Below are positions 49,909 to 60,423 of a stretch of DNA of 64,000 nucleotides, one piece after another. The translations under genes were made by a program, and so were the position numbers. Each line of letters begins with the position of its first letter. The stretch's first letter is position 1. The DNA lies in the NCBI GenBank assembly GCA_963839995.1, contig CAWIXH010000015.1:183276-247275 (forward strand). The letters run 5' to 3'. Below the pieces are notes generated by a model. That model made no database searches. It saw nothing but the letters and a program-made list of their open reading frames with translations, and was not told the origin of the DNA. The stretch comes from CAWIUB01 sp963839995. GTDB lineage: Bacteria > Actinomycetota > Actinomycetes > Mycobacteriales > Jatrophihabitantaceae.

Positions 49909-50795
49909 ACGTCGACACGTCGGTGCGCGCCGTCGTCGAGTCGGCTGGCCTCGAGCCGTGGCTGGTCGATGAGGTCGTGTCGCGTGCGCTGATCGAAGAC
50001 CTCGGCGCTGAGGGCGATGTCACGACCCTCGCCACCGTGCCGCCGACGCTGCTCGGCAGCGCCGACCTGGTCCCGCGCGCGCCCGGCATCGTGGCGGGGC
50101 TGCCGGTCGCCGCCTGGGTCTTCGACAGCGTCGGCGAGGGACGGCTGCGCGTGGAGTTCGGCGCGATCGACGGCACGGCGGTGGCGCCGGGCGAGGTGCT
50201 GGCGACCGTCTACGGGCCGGTGCGTGACCTGCTGACCGCCGAACGCACCGCGCTGAACCTGCTCGGCCATCTGTCCGGTGTGGCGACGCTCACCCGCCGC
50301 TGGGTCGACGCTATCGCTGACACGGGTGCGGGCATCCGGGATACCCGCAAGACACTGCCGGGGCTGCGGGCCCTGGAGAAGTACGCGGTGCGCTGCGGCG
50401 GTGGCGTGAACCACCGGATGTCGCTGTCGGACGCCGCGCTCGTCAAGGACAACCACGCGGCGGCGGCGGGCGGAGTCGTGGAGGCATTCGACCGGGTGCG
50501 CACCCAATACCCCGACCTGACGCTCGAGGTCGAGGCCGACACCGTCGAGCAGGCTCGTGAGGTGATCGACGCGGGGGCGCAGCTGGTTCTGCTCGACAAC
50601 ATGTCACTCGACGATATGCGGGAGGTCGTCGGGTATGCGGCCGGGCGGTGTGAGCTTGAGGCATCCGGTGGCCTCACCCTGGACACGGCGGCGGAGGTCG
50701 CGGCCACCGGCGTCGACTACCTTGCCGTTGGGGCGCTCACTCACTCCGCGCCGGTGCTCGACATCGGGCTGGACCTGCAGACGGGGAGGCGGTAG
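49905..50795 (+). CDS. nadC: Nicotinate-nucleotide pyrophosphorylase (carboxylating)
   Basis: Makes nicotinate mononucleotide from quinolinate and PRPP. A 296-residue protein: LEPWLVDEVVSRALIEDLG at the start, then DTRKTLPGLRALEKYAVRCG (Arg/Lys for quinolinate), LVKDNHAAAAGG, LEVEADTVEQAREVIDAG and LEASGGLTLDTAAEVAATGVD, the QPRTase order. GTG start overlaps nadB with AGGAGG before it. nadA is not adjacent. The stop is directly before coaX. Confidence 0.94.
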   Translation: MNVDTSVRAVVESAGLEPWLVDEVVSRALIEDLGAEGDVTTLATVPPTLLGSADLVPRAPGIVAGLPVAAWVFDSVGEGRLRVEFGAIDGTAVAPGEVLATVYGPVRDLLTAERTALNLLGHLSGVATLTRRWVDAIADTGAGIRDTRKTLPGLRALEKYAVRCGGGVNHRMSLSDAALVKDNHAAAAGGVVEAFDRVRTQYPDLTLEVEADTVEQAREVIDAGAQLVLLDNMSLDDMREVVGYAAGRCELEASGGLTLDTAAEVAATGVDYLAVGALTHSAPVLDIGLDLQTGRR

Positions 50796-51560
50796 ATGCT
50801 GCTCGCGATCGACGTCGGCAACACTAACACCGTCCTTGGCGTGTTCGAGGGGGAGAAGCTCGAGCACTCCTGGCGGATCAAATCCGATGCGCGGAACACT
50901 GCCGACGAGTTGGCGCTTACGTTCCGCGGCCTGCTGGACGAGCACGAGATTACCGGGATCGCGGCGTGTTCGACCGTGCCCGCCGTGCTGCGTGAATTGC
51001 GAGTCATGCTGGCCCGTTACTACCCGGACGTGCCCACCGTGCTCGTCGAGCCTGGGGTGCGCACCGGGGTCGGCATCCTGACCGACTTCCCCAAGGAGGT
51101 CGGCGCCGACCGCATCTGCAACACCGCCGCCGCGCACTACCTGGTCGATGGTCCGGTGATCGTGGTGGACTTCGGCACGTCCACGAACTTCGACGTGGTG
51201 AGCGCGAAGGGCGAGTTCACCGGCGGCGCGCTTGCCCCGGGCATCGAGATCTCCCTGGACGCGCTTGCCGCGCGGGCCGCACAGCTGCGCAAGGTCGAGC
51301 TGGTCGAACCTCGCAGCCCCGTCGGCAAGAACACCGTCGAGTCGTTGCAGTCGGGCATTCTCTACGGGTTCGCGGCGCAGGTCGATGGCCTGGTTCGGCG
51401 GCTGCGGGCCGTGCTCCGGCCGGACGACCCCGATTCGGTCGAGGTGATCGCCACCGGGGGGCTCGCCTACCTGGTGATCACGCATTGCGAGACGGTCACC
51501 AGGTTCGAGCCCGAGTTGACCCTGCTCGGCCTGCGGTTGATCTTCGAACGCAACCAGTGA
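50796..51560 (+). CDS. coaX: Type III pantothenate kinase
   Basis: First step of CoA synthesis from pantothenate. A 254-residue protein of the ASKHA fold: LLAIDVGNTNTVLGVFEGE, then GVRTGVGILTDFPKEVGADRI, VIVVDFGTSTNFDVVSAKGE and PGIEISLDALAARAAQL. The residues fit CoaX and not the P-loop CoaA type. ATG directly after the nadC TAG. Panthothenate made by the nearby panC is its substrate. Confidence 0.95.
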   Translation: MLLAIDVGNTNTVLGVFEGEKLEHSWRIKSDARNTADELALTFRGLLDEHEITGIAACSTVPAVLRELRVMLARYYPDVPTVLVEPGVRTGVGILTDFPKEVGADRICNTAAAHYLVDGPVIVVDFGTSTNFDVVSAKGEFTGGALAPGIEISLDALAARAAQLRKVELVEPRSPVGKNTVESLQSGILYGFAAQVDGLVRRLRAVLRPDDPDSVEVIATGGLAYLVITHCETVTRFEPELTLLGLRLIFERNQ

Positions 51561-51579
51561 CCGCCAACATGTCGGTGGC

Positions 51580-51585
51580 TAGGGT
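51580..51585 (+). promoter_or_regulatory. -10 element of the LLM oxidoreductase gene (leaderless)
   Basis: TAGGGT followed by six bases and the GTG at 51592. Confidence 0.6.
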
Positions 51586-51591
51586 GGGCGG

Positions 51592-52503
51592 GTGGATCTG
51601 CGGGTATTCACCGAGCCTCAGCAAGGCGCGTCCTATGGTGATCTGCTTCGGGTGGCCAAGGCGGCCGAAGACCTGGGATTCGACGGGTTCTTCCGCTCCG
51701 ACCACTACCTTGCCATGGACGTGCCGGGCCTACCGGGTCCGTCCGACGCCTGGGTGAGCCTTGCCGGCCTGGCCCGGGAGACCAGTCGGCTCCGGCTGGG
51801 CACCTTGGTGAGTCCAGCGACCTTCCGGCTGCCCGGACCGCTCGCCATCCAGGTAGCCCAGGTCGACGCGATGAGCGGTGGCCGCGTCGAGTTCGGCTTC
51901 GGGGCCGGGTGGTACGCGGCCGAGCACGCCGCCTACGGCATCCCGTTCCCCGAGGTGCGGGAGCGGTTCGACCGGTTCGCTGAACAGTTAGAGATCATCG
52001 ACGGCCTGTGGCGGACGCCGGTGGGCAAGATGTTCTCGCACGACGGGACGTACTACCGGCTCGAGGAGTCACCGGCGCTACCCAAGCCGGCCCAGTCACC
52101 GCGCCCGCCGATCATCATCGGTGGCGGGGGTAAGCGCCGCGGGGCGCAGTTGGTCGCGCGCTTCGCAGAGGAGTTCAACGTGGCGTTCCAGAGTGACGCC
52201 GAGACTGCGGCGGCCGTCCAGCGTGTGCGGACGGCCGTCGATCGGGACATCGTCCACTCGGCGGCGCAGGTGCTCTGCGTGGGTCGCGATGGCGCCGAGC
52301 TGGCTCGTCGCGCGGCCGTGACCGGCTACCAGCTCGACGAGCTGATCGCGAGCAGCGGCTTGGCCGGCTCGCCTGCACAGGTGGTCGACAAGATCGGTCG
52401 CTACGCCGACCTGGGCATCAGCCGGCTGTACCTGCAGACGCTCGACCTGGCCGACCTCGACCATCTCGAGCTGGTCGCGACGCAGATCGCCCCGCAACTG
52501 TGA
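51592..52503 (+). CDS. LLM-class F420-dependent oxidoreductase
   Basis: A 303-residue luciferase-like monooxygenase-fold protein, in actinobacteria usually using F420. DLRVFTEPQQGASYGDLLRVA at the start, then GFDGFFRSDHYLAMD, LRLGTLVSPATFRLPGPLA and SGGRVEFGFGAGWYAAEHAAYGI, then a second half with RPPIIIGGGGKRRGAQL. These are typical of the F420 LLM group, but flavin use cannot be excluded from the sequence. Substrate unknown. GTG start fixed by the leaderless -10. It stands alone, 31 nt after coaX. Confidence 0.85.
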   Translation: MDLRVFTEPQQGASYGDLLRVAKAAEDLGFDGFFRSDHYLAMDVPGLPGPSDAWVSLAGLARETSRLRLGTLVSPATFRLPGPLAIQVAQVDAMSGGRVEFGFGAGWYAAEHAAYGIPFPEVRERFDRFAEQLEIIDGLWRTPVGKMFSHDGTYYRLEESPALPKPAQSPRPPIIIGGGGKRRGAQLVARFAEEFNVAFQSDAETAAAVQRVRTAVDRDIVHSAAQVLCVGRDGAELARRAAVTGYQLDELIASSGLAGSPAQVVDKIGRYADLGISRLYLQTLDLADLDHLELVATQIAPQL

Positions 52504-52509
52504 GCGGCG

Positions 52510-52713
52510 CTAGCTGACCTGGCACTCCGCCTGGTGTTCGACGACGGCGTCTGGCCCGGGCAGAACCAGCGCTTGGCTGCCGTCGTCGTACCGCACGAGA
52601 TACATCGGATCGCCCGCACCCTGCTCGTGTATTTCCACGATCTTCCCGTAATGCTCGACCTGGCCCACGGTTCGTCCGTGAATCCGCAGCCGGTCACCGA
52701 CATGTGCATGCAT
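52510..52713 (-). CDS. DUF1918 small protein
   Basis: A 67-residue protein with the DUF1918 pattern: HVGDRLRIHGRTVGQVEHYG, KIVEIHEQGAG, YLVRYDDGSQALVLPGPDAV. Probably a small SH3-like beta-barrel; function unknown. The ATG has GGAGG four bases upstream. The 52714-52858 gap upstream holds its promoter and nothing else I can support. Confidence 0.8.
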   Translation of the reverse strand: MHAHVGDRLRIHGRTVGQVEHYGKIVEIHEQGAGDPMYLVRYDDGSQALVLPGPDAVVEHQAECQVS

Positions 52714-52858
52714 GGACCCTCCAGCGGTTGAGAACATTCCCAGTCTGCCGCCAAGGGGTGGCAAGTGAAAGGGTTGCAGCCTGATCGCCGAAATTGAGGT
52801 GGGGAGCCCCGAGGGCAACGAGTTCTGCCTCGCGGTCGAATGAGCCGTCGAATGAGCC

Positions 52859-53635
52859 TCAGCGTCGGTAGCACCGCAGGACGGTCGTCAGGTAGGGCAT
52901 TGCGAACGTCTCGCTGCCCTTCAGATCGGGATGGGTGTGCGCCAGGTGGCGCACCTCGTCGAGCAGGTCACCGCGCTCGTCGTCCGAGAGCGCGATCACG
53001 TACGAGCGGGACGCGACCAGGTCGGCGAGCGACTCGGCGTCGAGTGTCTGGGTGTGCGGGAAGGTGGCCCGTTCGGGCGCTGTGAAGAAGCTCGACGACA
53101 ACGGCGGAAGTGTTGTCGACGCGGAGGGCCGGGGCGCTTCCGCGAACCGCTGTTCCAGCAGCTCGTTGAGAGCCGCCACCCAGGCGACCGACGCGTCGCG
53201 TTCGTGGCCGAAAATTCCCACTACGCCGCGTGGCCGCAATACCCGGGCGATCTCCCGGTCGGCCGCCGGACGTTCGAACCAGTGCAGCGCCTCGCCGATG
53301 ACCACCGCGTCGAGGCCGTCGTCCGGAAGGCCGGTCTGCTCGGCGTGGCCCAGGCGCGCATCGACTGTGGGCAGCTGGGCGCGCAGCTGGCTGAGCATCG
53401 CGGGGGACGGGTCGATCGCGATCACCTGCAAGCCGAGCGTGATGAGCGGCGCCGTCAGCAACCCGGTCCCCGCGCCCAGGTCGAGCACCCGGTGCGCGGT
53501 TGCTGGGAGCAGCCAGATCACGGCGTCGTGGGCGTAGCCAGGTCGCGCCCGGGCAAACAGCTCCGCGGCGGTGTCGAAGGTGGCGGCCAGCCGGCGCCTG
53601 TCCTCGTCGGACAAATCGCGTCGAGGCGTCGTCAC
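52859..53635 (-). CDS. Class I SAM-dependent methyltransferase
   Basis: A 258-residue methyltransferase: DLSDEDRRRLAATFDTAAEL, FARARPGYAHDAVIWLLP, then SAM motif I VLDLGAGTGLLTAP, motif II VIAIDPSPAML, and LDAVVIGEALHWFE. It looks like the ubiE-like small-molecule group but no substrate can be named. GTG start with TAGGCT eight bases upstream. The longer upstream frame runs into the repeat and remnant region and is not used. Confidence 0.83.
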   Translation of the reverse strand: MTTPRRDLSDEDRRRLAATFDTAAELFARARPGYAHDAVIWLLPATAHRVLDLGAGTGLLTAPLITLGLQVIAIDPSPAMLSQLRAQLPTVDARLGHAEQTGLPDDGLDAVVIGEALHWFERPAADREIARVLRPRGVVGIFGHERDASVAWVAALNELLEQRFAEAPRPSASTTLPPLSSSFFTAPERATFPHTQTLDAESLADLVASRSYVIALSDDERGDLLDEVRHLAHTHPDLKGSETFAMPYLTTVLRCYRR

Positions 53636-53720
53636 GGTCCCGAAGCCTAGCCGTCGTGGGTGACCGGTTGGTGAGTGCCGCGGCGCCGCAGCCGCGCCGG
53701 CGGGGGTGGGTCGATCGATC

Positions 53721-53783
53721 CTTCCGCGCGATCCCTTCGCTCTTCCGCGCGATCCCTTCGCTCTTCCGCGCGATGCTTTCGGT
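53721..53783. repeat. 21-bp tandem repeat, about 3 copies
   Basis: CTTCCGCGCGATCCCTTCGC-type unit, period 21 (53721, 53742, 53763), third copy diverged. It lies between the methyltransferase gene and the two-component remnant. The opposite strand reads AEERRDR-type repeats, a dispersed kind in actinobacteria. Confidence 0.75.
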
Positions 53784-54112
53784 TCAGAGCCAGCCGCGTT
53801 CGTCGGCCACTCGGACCGCTTCGACCCGGTTGCGGACCCCGGTCTTGGCGATCGCTGCGGACATGTAGTTGCGCACGGTCCCCTCGGACAGGAACAGCTT
53901 GCCAGCGATGTCGGCCACGGTGGCGCCCCGTCGCGGGCGGCCACGAGCACGTCCCGCTCCCGGCCGGCCTGCAGCGACTCGGTCTCGTAGCCCGGTGAGG
54001 CCGTTGCCAGCGCCACGTACCCCGCCGCGGCCGACGATCTCGATGAAGTCGCGGCCGAGGGTCACCGTGCCGGTGGCACAGGAGTCGCCGGTGACATTCG
54101 TCAGGGCTAATC
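53784..54112 (-). pseudogene. Fused remnant of a histidine kinase and a NarL-type response regulator
   Basis: On the minus strand the first part matches the HATPase of a NarX-type kinase: ALTNV (N-box), VTLGRDFIEIVG and GRGGVRGAGNGLTGLRDRVA (G-boxes). It is followed at once by the LuxR-type HTH of a regulator: RERDVLVAARDGATVADIA, KLFLSEGTVRNYMSAAIAKT, and RVADERGWL to the TAG-equivalent end. Two frame changes are needed (near 53965 and 53930). Everything between the kinase G2 box and the regulator HTH is gone, as if a kinase-regulator pair collapsed by one deletion. Non-functional. Confidence 0.72.
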
Positions 54113-54140
54113 GCTACGAAATCACGCGGGGCGCGCTCGA

Positions 54141-54146
54141 TACGCT
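54141..54146 (+). promoter_or_regulatory. -10 element of lysS (leaderless)
   Basis: TACGCT followed by seven bases and the GTG at 54154; it fixes the lysS start. Confidence 0.6.
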
Positions 54147-54153
54147 GGCCGCC

Positions 54154-55632
54154 GTGGATGAGACGCCCGATGACCCCGATCTGCCGGAGCAGTTGCGGAT
54201 CCGCCGGGAGAAGTACGAACGACTGGCGCCGACACTGTTCCCGGTGACCGTGCCACGGACGCATTCGCTGGCCGAGATCCGCGACAGGTACCCGGACCTC
54301 GCCGCCGATTCGCGCACCGGCGATCAAGTGGGCATCACCGGACGGGTGATCTTCGCGCGCAACACCGGCAAGCTGTGTTTCGCGACGCTACGCGAGAACG
54401 GTGCCGAATTGCAGGTGATGCTCTCGCTTGATCGCGTCGGCGCCGAGTCACTGGCGGCCTGGAAAGCCGATGTGGACCTCGGCGACTTGGTGTACGTCCA
54501 CGGCGAGGTAATCTCCTCCAAACGCGGGGAACTGTCGGTACTAGCCGATTCCTGGCAGGTCACTGCCAAGGCGTTGCGCCCGCTTCCGGTAGCGCACAAA
54601 CCGCTGTCGGAAGAGACCCGGGTGCGGGAGCGGTATATCGACCTGATCGTCAGCCCGGAGGCTCGGCAAATGGTCCGGTCGCGGGCCGCCGTGCTGCGGT
54701 CGGTGCGTGAGACATTGGACGCGCGTGGTTATCTCGAGGTCGAGACACCGATTCTGCAAGCAGTGCACGGCGGTGCCGCGGCGCGTCCGTTTCACACGCA
54801 CCTGAACGCATTCGATCTGGACATGTCGCTGCGGATCGCCACGGAGCTGTACCTCAAGCGCTGCATCGTGGCTGGAATCGACCGGGTGTATGAGTTGGGC
54901 CGATCCTTTCGCAACGAGGGTATCGACTCGACGCACTCCCCGGAATACACGCAGCTCGAGGCGTACGAGGCGTACGGCGACTACGACACCATGGCCGAAC
55001 TCACCAGGGCATTGATCCTCGATTCGGCTGGTGCGGTCGACCTGTCGCAGGCGAGAACGCTCGACGGCAGCGAGGTCGAACTAGTTGTTGATTGGCGTTC
55101 GGTGACGCTTCATGACGCGGTCTCGGCAGCCCTGGGCGAGTCAGTCACTATCGACTCGGACGTGACCGTGTTGCGCGCATTGGCCGACCGAGCTGGGGTG
55201 GCGGTGAAAGGCGACTGGAATGCCGCCCAGATCGTGTTGGAACTCTACGAAAAGCTCGTCGAGCCCACACTCATGCAGCCCACCTTCGTGCGGGATTATC
55301 CGGTCGAGGTGCGGCCGCTCGCGCGGCCTCACCGAGATGACCCAAGGCTGGCCGAAGCGTGGGATCTAGTCATCGCTGGAATCGAGATTGCGGTCGCCTA
55401 TTCGGAGCTGGTCGATCCGGTCGAGCAACGGCGGCGACTGGTCGAGCAATCCATCGCCGCCGCACAGGGCGATCCCGAGGCGATGGAACTGGACGAGGAT
55501 TTCCTGCACGCCCTCGAATACGGAATGCCACCGACCGGCGGATTAGGGCTGGGCATAGACCGGCTGATGATGATCTTCACCGGTAAGGGAATTCGGGAAA
55601 CGATTCTGTTCCCCCTTGTCAAACCGCTATAG
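54154..55632 (+). CDS. lysS: Lysine--tRNA ligase (class II)
   Basis: Charges tRNA-Lys with lysine. A 492-residue class II enzyme: an OB-fold anticodon domain (GITGRVIFARNTGKLCFATL, VYVHGEVISSKRGELSVLA), then motif 1 LDARGYLEVETPIL, motif 2 around LYELGRSFRNEGIDSTHSPE and motif 3 TGGLGLGIDRLMMIFT. I chose the GTG at 54154; the open frame extends back 285 nt over the two-component remnant and is not lysS. Neighbouring lsr2 and clpC follow as in other actinobacteria. Confidence 0.95.
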   Translation: MDETPDDPDLPEQLRIRREKYERLAPTLFPVTVPRTHSLAEIRDRYPDLAADSRTGDQVGITGRVIFARNTGKLCFATLRENGAELQVMLSLDRVGAESLAAWKADVDLGDLVYVHGEVISSKRGELSVLADSWQVTAKALRPLPVAHKPLSEETRVRERYIDLIVSPEARQMVRSRAAVLRSVRETLDARGYLEVETPILQAVHGGAAARPFHTHLNAFDLDMSLRIATELYLKRCIVAGIDRVYELGRSFRNEGIDSTHSPEYTQLEAYEAYGDYDTMAELTRALILDSAGAVDLSQARTLDGSEVELVVDWRSVTLHDAVSAALGESVTIDSDVTVLRALADRAGVAVKGDWNAAQIVLELYEKLVEPTLMQPTFVRDYPVEVRPLARPHRDDPRLAEAWDLVIAGIEIAVAYSELVDPVEQRRRLVEQSIAAAQGDPEAMELDEDFLHALEYGMPPTGGLGLGIDRLMMIFTGKGIRETILFPLVKPL

Positions 55633-55691
55633 TCGCGCAGGACGCGGTAACATTGACGTATTCCTATTCCCCGGCGAAGGAGCTTACTGAA

Positions 55692-56030
55692 ATGGCGAAG
55701 AAGGTCCAAGTGACTCTCGTCGACGACCTCGACCAGAGCGTCGCGGCCGAGACTGTGAGCTTTGGTCTGGACGGGATGTCGTACGAGATCGACCTGTCCA
55801 AGTCCAATGCCAAGAAGCTTCGCGATGCGCTAGGGGTGTACGTCGCCAGTGCGCGGCGGGCGTCTCGTGGCGGCCGCGGTGGCGGGCCGCGCGCCGGTCG
55901 GCGCGGCGGGCGCGCGGACCGTGAGCAGACGCAGGCCATTCGCGAGTGGGCCAGAAAGAGCGGCTACACCGTCAGTGATCGGGGCAGGGTCCCCGCGGCC
56001 GTGCTGGACGCCTACCACGCCGCACGCTGA
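55692..56030 (+). CDS. lsr2: Lsr2 nucleoid-associated protein
   Basis: H-NS-like silencer that bridges AT-rich DNA, including transferred genes. A 112-residue protein: N-terminal dimer domain (KKVQVTLVDDLDQSV, VSFGLDGMSYEIDL), an RG-rich linker, and the C-terminal helices with IREWARKSGYTVSDRGRVPA, which includes the RGR AT-hook-like DNA-binding motif. GAAGGAG nine bases before the ATG. The linker (about 55-78) is unusually Gly/Arg-rich. Confidence 0.95.
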   Translation: MAKKVQVTLVDDLDQSVAAETVSFGLDGMSYEIDLSKSNAKKLRDALGVYVASARRASRGGRGGGPRAGRRGGRADREQTQAIREWARKSGYTVSDRGRVPAAVLDAYHAAR

Positions 56031-56050
56031 CCTGAGCGGCTCGACGCCCC

Positions 56051-56081
56051 CGGCAGGACGACCCCCGGGGGCGTCCTGCCG
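56051..56081 (+). terminator. Strong hairpin terminator after lsr2
   Basis: CGGCAGGACG(A)CCCCC pairs with GGGGGCGTCCTGCCG: a 15-bp stem with one bulged A and almost no loop. No T-run; intrinsic terminators without U-tracts are known in actinobacteria. Confidence 0.65.
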
Positions 56082-56304
56082 CCGCCCGCGCGCGGCTCGA
56101 CCAGGTACCGGACAAACTGGCGAAGAACCTCCCATTTCCTACATCTTCCTGCGCATAACGCGTCATCGAGCCTGTTGCGTAATCGGATCGCGATGATCAG
56201 TGAACTCGGAGTGAAGCTCCCAAGTCGCTTCTCCCGGCCGAACATCGCGGCCCCCCGAAAATGTGGCGGGCCCGAATCGGCGAGAACTGTGTTCCACGTC
56301 ATCG

Positions 56305-56499
56305 ATGGTCGAATATGCAACAGGCTCCATCACCCGACTCACGCAGGAAGATCCACGGCTGGTTTCGCTGGCAGCGGACACCCCACGGGCATGGCTGGCC
56401 GGTGTGGCTCGTTGGAACGAGCAGAACGCCGCCGACCCGCGTCCGGCGGTGCTCCGACCTACCCCTAATCGGGCTTTGTTCGTAACACACCGGCGCTAG
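56305..56499 (+). CDS. Hypothetical small protein upstream of clpC
   Basis: A 64-codon frame in an otherwise empty 463-bp gap (56082-56544): VEYATGSITRLTQEDPRLVS, then AWLAGVARWNEQNAADPRP. Amino-acid use looks protein-like, but there is no ribosome-binding site and I recognise no family. It runs through the probable clpC promoter (TTGTTC 56476-56481, TAGAGT 56497-56502). The rest of the gap holds no other feature. Confidence 0.25.
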   Translation: MVEYATGSITRLTQEDPRLVSLAADTPRAWLAGVARWNEQNAADPRPAVLRPTPNRALFVTHRR

Positions 56500-56502
56500 A
56501 GT
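56497..56502 (+). promoter_or_regulatory. Possible -10 of clpC
   Basis: TAGAGT with TTGTTC 15 bp upstream; the transcript would start about 36 nt before the clpC ATG, which has GGAAGGAG upstream. Confidence 0.4.
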
Positions 56503-56544
56503 CGATGCTGTTGCCTCATACGGTGGCGCGGGAAGGAGCAGCAC

Positions 56545-59043
<2,499 letters not shown>

Positions 59044-59056
59044 CCGCAGGTGCGCA

Positions 59057-59110
59057 CCGACTTGTTCGACCACCGAAGGGCCAGGGATGCCCCAGGGTCG
59101 AACAAGTCGG
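59057..59110. repeat. Dispersed palindrome, copy 2 (TTGTTCGACC core), after clpC
   Basis: Perfect 15-bp arms CCGACTTGTTCGACC / GGTCGAACAAGTCGG with a 24-nt loop, the same loop length as copy 1 after mqnE. It stands 14 bp after clpC and 13 bp before the end of the convergent antiporter gene, as a bidirectional terminator would. Confidence 0.75.
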
Positions 59111-59123
59111 CGGATCGGCGGCG

Positions 59124-60269
59124 CTACGGGGCCAAGTCTGTGGTGGGCAGGCGGCGAGTGGCCAGCGAACCGCCCACGACCGTCGCGGCGATCGTCACCA
59201 GCGCGCCGAGGAGCAGCGCGGCGGGCTCACCGGGCCGAAGTAGCTGCAGTTGGGTGCCCAGTGTGGCTGCGGCCACCGGCACGCCGAGCTGTGCGGCGGC
59301 TAGCGCCGCGACCGGCAAGGGTTGCCCCGTCACCCGCATGGCGGCGTGAGCCAGCACCGCGGCCAGGCCCAGCAGCACCCCCAGCGCGATGTACGACGGG
59401 TGCGTGCCCAGATCCCGCAGGTTCAGCGATGCGCCCAGCCAGACGAAGAACAGCGGGCTGAGAAAGCCCTCGGTGAGCGCGAACAACTGCCGGGCCAGCC
59501 GGCGGGGCTCGCCGACACCGGCCAGCGCCACCCCGAACGTGAAGCCTGCCAGCATGATCGATACGTGCGTCTGAGTGGCCAGCGCGGCGAGCCCGAACAG
59601 GATCGCGAGGCTGACCCGCAGCTCGATCGCGTACCGGCGTGCCTCCGAGACGCGGTGCACCCGTCGGCGCAGGCCGCTGCGTTCCAGGTACCACAGCCCG
59701 GCGAAGACCACGATTGAGCATCCGATCACCACGGCGGCGCCCAGCGCAGCGCGCCCGGCGTGCTTCGGGTCGATCGCCAGCGGTAGGGCGACGATGCACG
59801 CGGCATCGGCAATCGCCACTTGCGGCAGCAGCTGGATGATCGGCTCGCCACCCAGGCTCAAGCTATCGATGACCGGCAGCACGATCGCCGCGGACGACGA
59901 GGCGATGAGCACGCCGTACAGCGCCGCGTGCCCGGTGTCGAATGCCCGGGCGATGCCCTCCCCGAGCAGCGCGGCGATCGCCCCCACCGCCACAGCACGA
60001 AGCGCGCCGACCCGCAGCGCTGTGCCCAGCCGTGGGTCTCGTACGGGAAGATGCGACCCGGCGACGAACATGACCAGCGCGAACCCCACATTCGCGAGGA
60101 AGGTGAACGTCTGGTCGCCTGCGTCCAGGGCGCCGAACCCGGTCCGGCCGAACACTATGCCGGCGAGCAACTCGCCGAGCACGACCGGCAGCCGCCACGG
60201 TCGAGGCAGCGCCAGCAGCGGACCCAGCAGCCCAATGGCGATCACCAACGCCAGCGCGGCGAAGCTCAT
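59124..60269 (-). CDS. CPA2-type cation:proton antiporter (Kef-like)
   Basis: Integral membrane protein of 381 residues with about 12 helices. LPVVLGELLAGIVFGRTGFG (about residues 27-46), then FLANVGFALVMFVAGSHLP, SSSAAIVLPVIDSL and PQVAIADAACIVALPLAI show the CPA2 pattern, including the helix with acidic residue in the ion path. The usual C-terminal TrkA-N/RCK domain is absent, so it is membrane-only. ATG overlaps the second mini-ORF of the 77-bp repeat, so its translation may be coupled to mutY. Ion specificity (Na+/K+) cannot be told. Confidence 0.85.
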   Translation of the reverse strand: MSFAALALVIAIGLLGPLLALPRPWRLPVVLGELLAGIVFGRTGFGALDAGDQTFTFLANVGFALVMFVAGSHLPVRDPRLGTALRVGALRAVAVGAIAALLGEGIARAFDTGHAALYGVLIASSSAAIVLPVIDSLSLGGEPIIQLLPQVAIADAACIVALPLAIDPKHAGRAALGAAVVIGCSIVVFAGLWYLERSGLRRRVHRVSEARRYAIELRVSLAILFGLAALATQTHVSIMLAGFTFGVALAGVGEPRRLARQLFALTEGFLSPLFFVWLGASLNLRDLGTHPSYIALGVLLGLAAVLAHAAMRVTGQPLPVAALAAAQLGVPVAAATLGTQLQLLRPGEPAALLLGALVTIAATVVGGSLATRRLPTTDLAP

Positions 60270-60346
60270 ACCTCGACTCCGCGCTCGGTCCGCTCCTTGG
60301 TGCTTCGCACCTGCGATGCTCCCTCGCTGTCGTCTTCGAAGCTCAT
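60266..60346 (-). CDS. 26-codon mini-ORF B in the 77-bp repeat
   Basis: MSFEDDSEGASQVRSTKE then RTERGVEV and TGA. The ATG overlaps the TGA of mini-ORF A, and its own TGA overlaps the antiporter ATG. Probably not a separate functional protein; relays translation if anything. Confidence 0.35.
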   Translation of the reverse strand: MSFEDDSEGASQVRSTKERTERGVEV

Positions 60347-60423
60347 ACCTCGACGCCGCGCTCGATCCGCTCCTTGGTGCTTCGCACCTGCGATGCTCCC
60401 TCGCTGTCGGCTTCGAAGCTCAT
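60343..60423 (-). CDS. 26-codon mini-ORF A in the 77-bp repeat
   Basis: MSFEADSEGASQVRSTKE then RIERGVEV and TGA. The ATG overlaps the mutY stop. Its last residues GVEV are also the last four of MutY, showing that the repeat arose by copying the mutY 3' end. Confidence 0.35.
   Translation of the reverse strand: MSFEADSEGASQVRSTKERIERGVEV

Noticed and set aside
56163..56381. Minus-strand small frame in the gap before clpC
   Set aside because: Competes with an equally weak plus frame and has no start signal.
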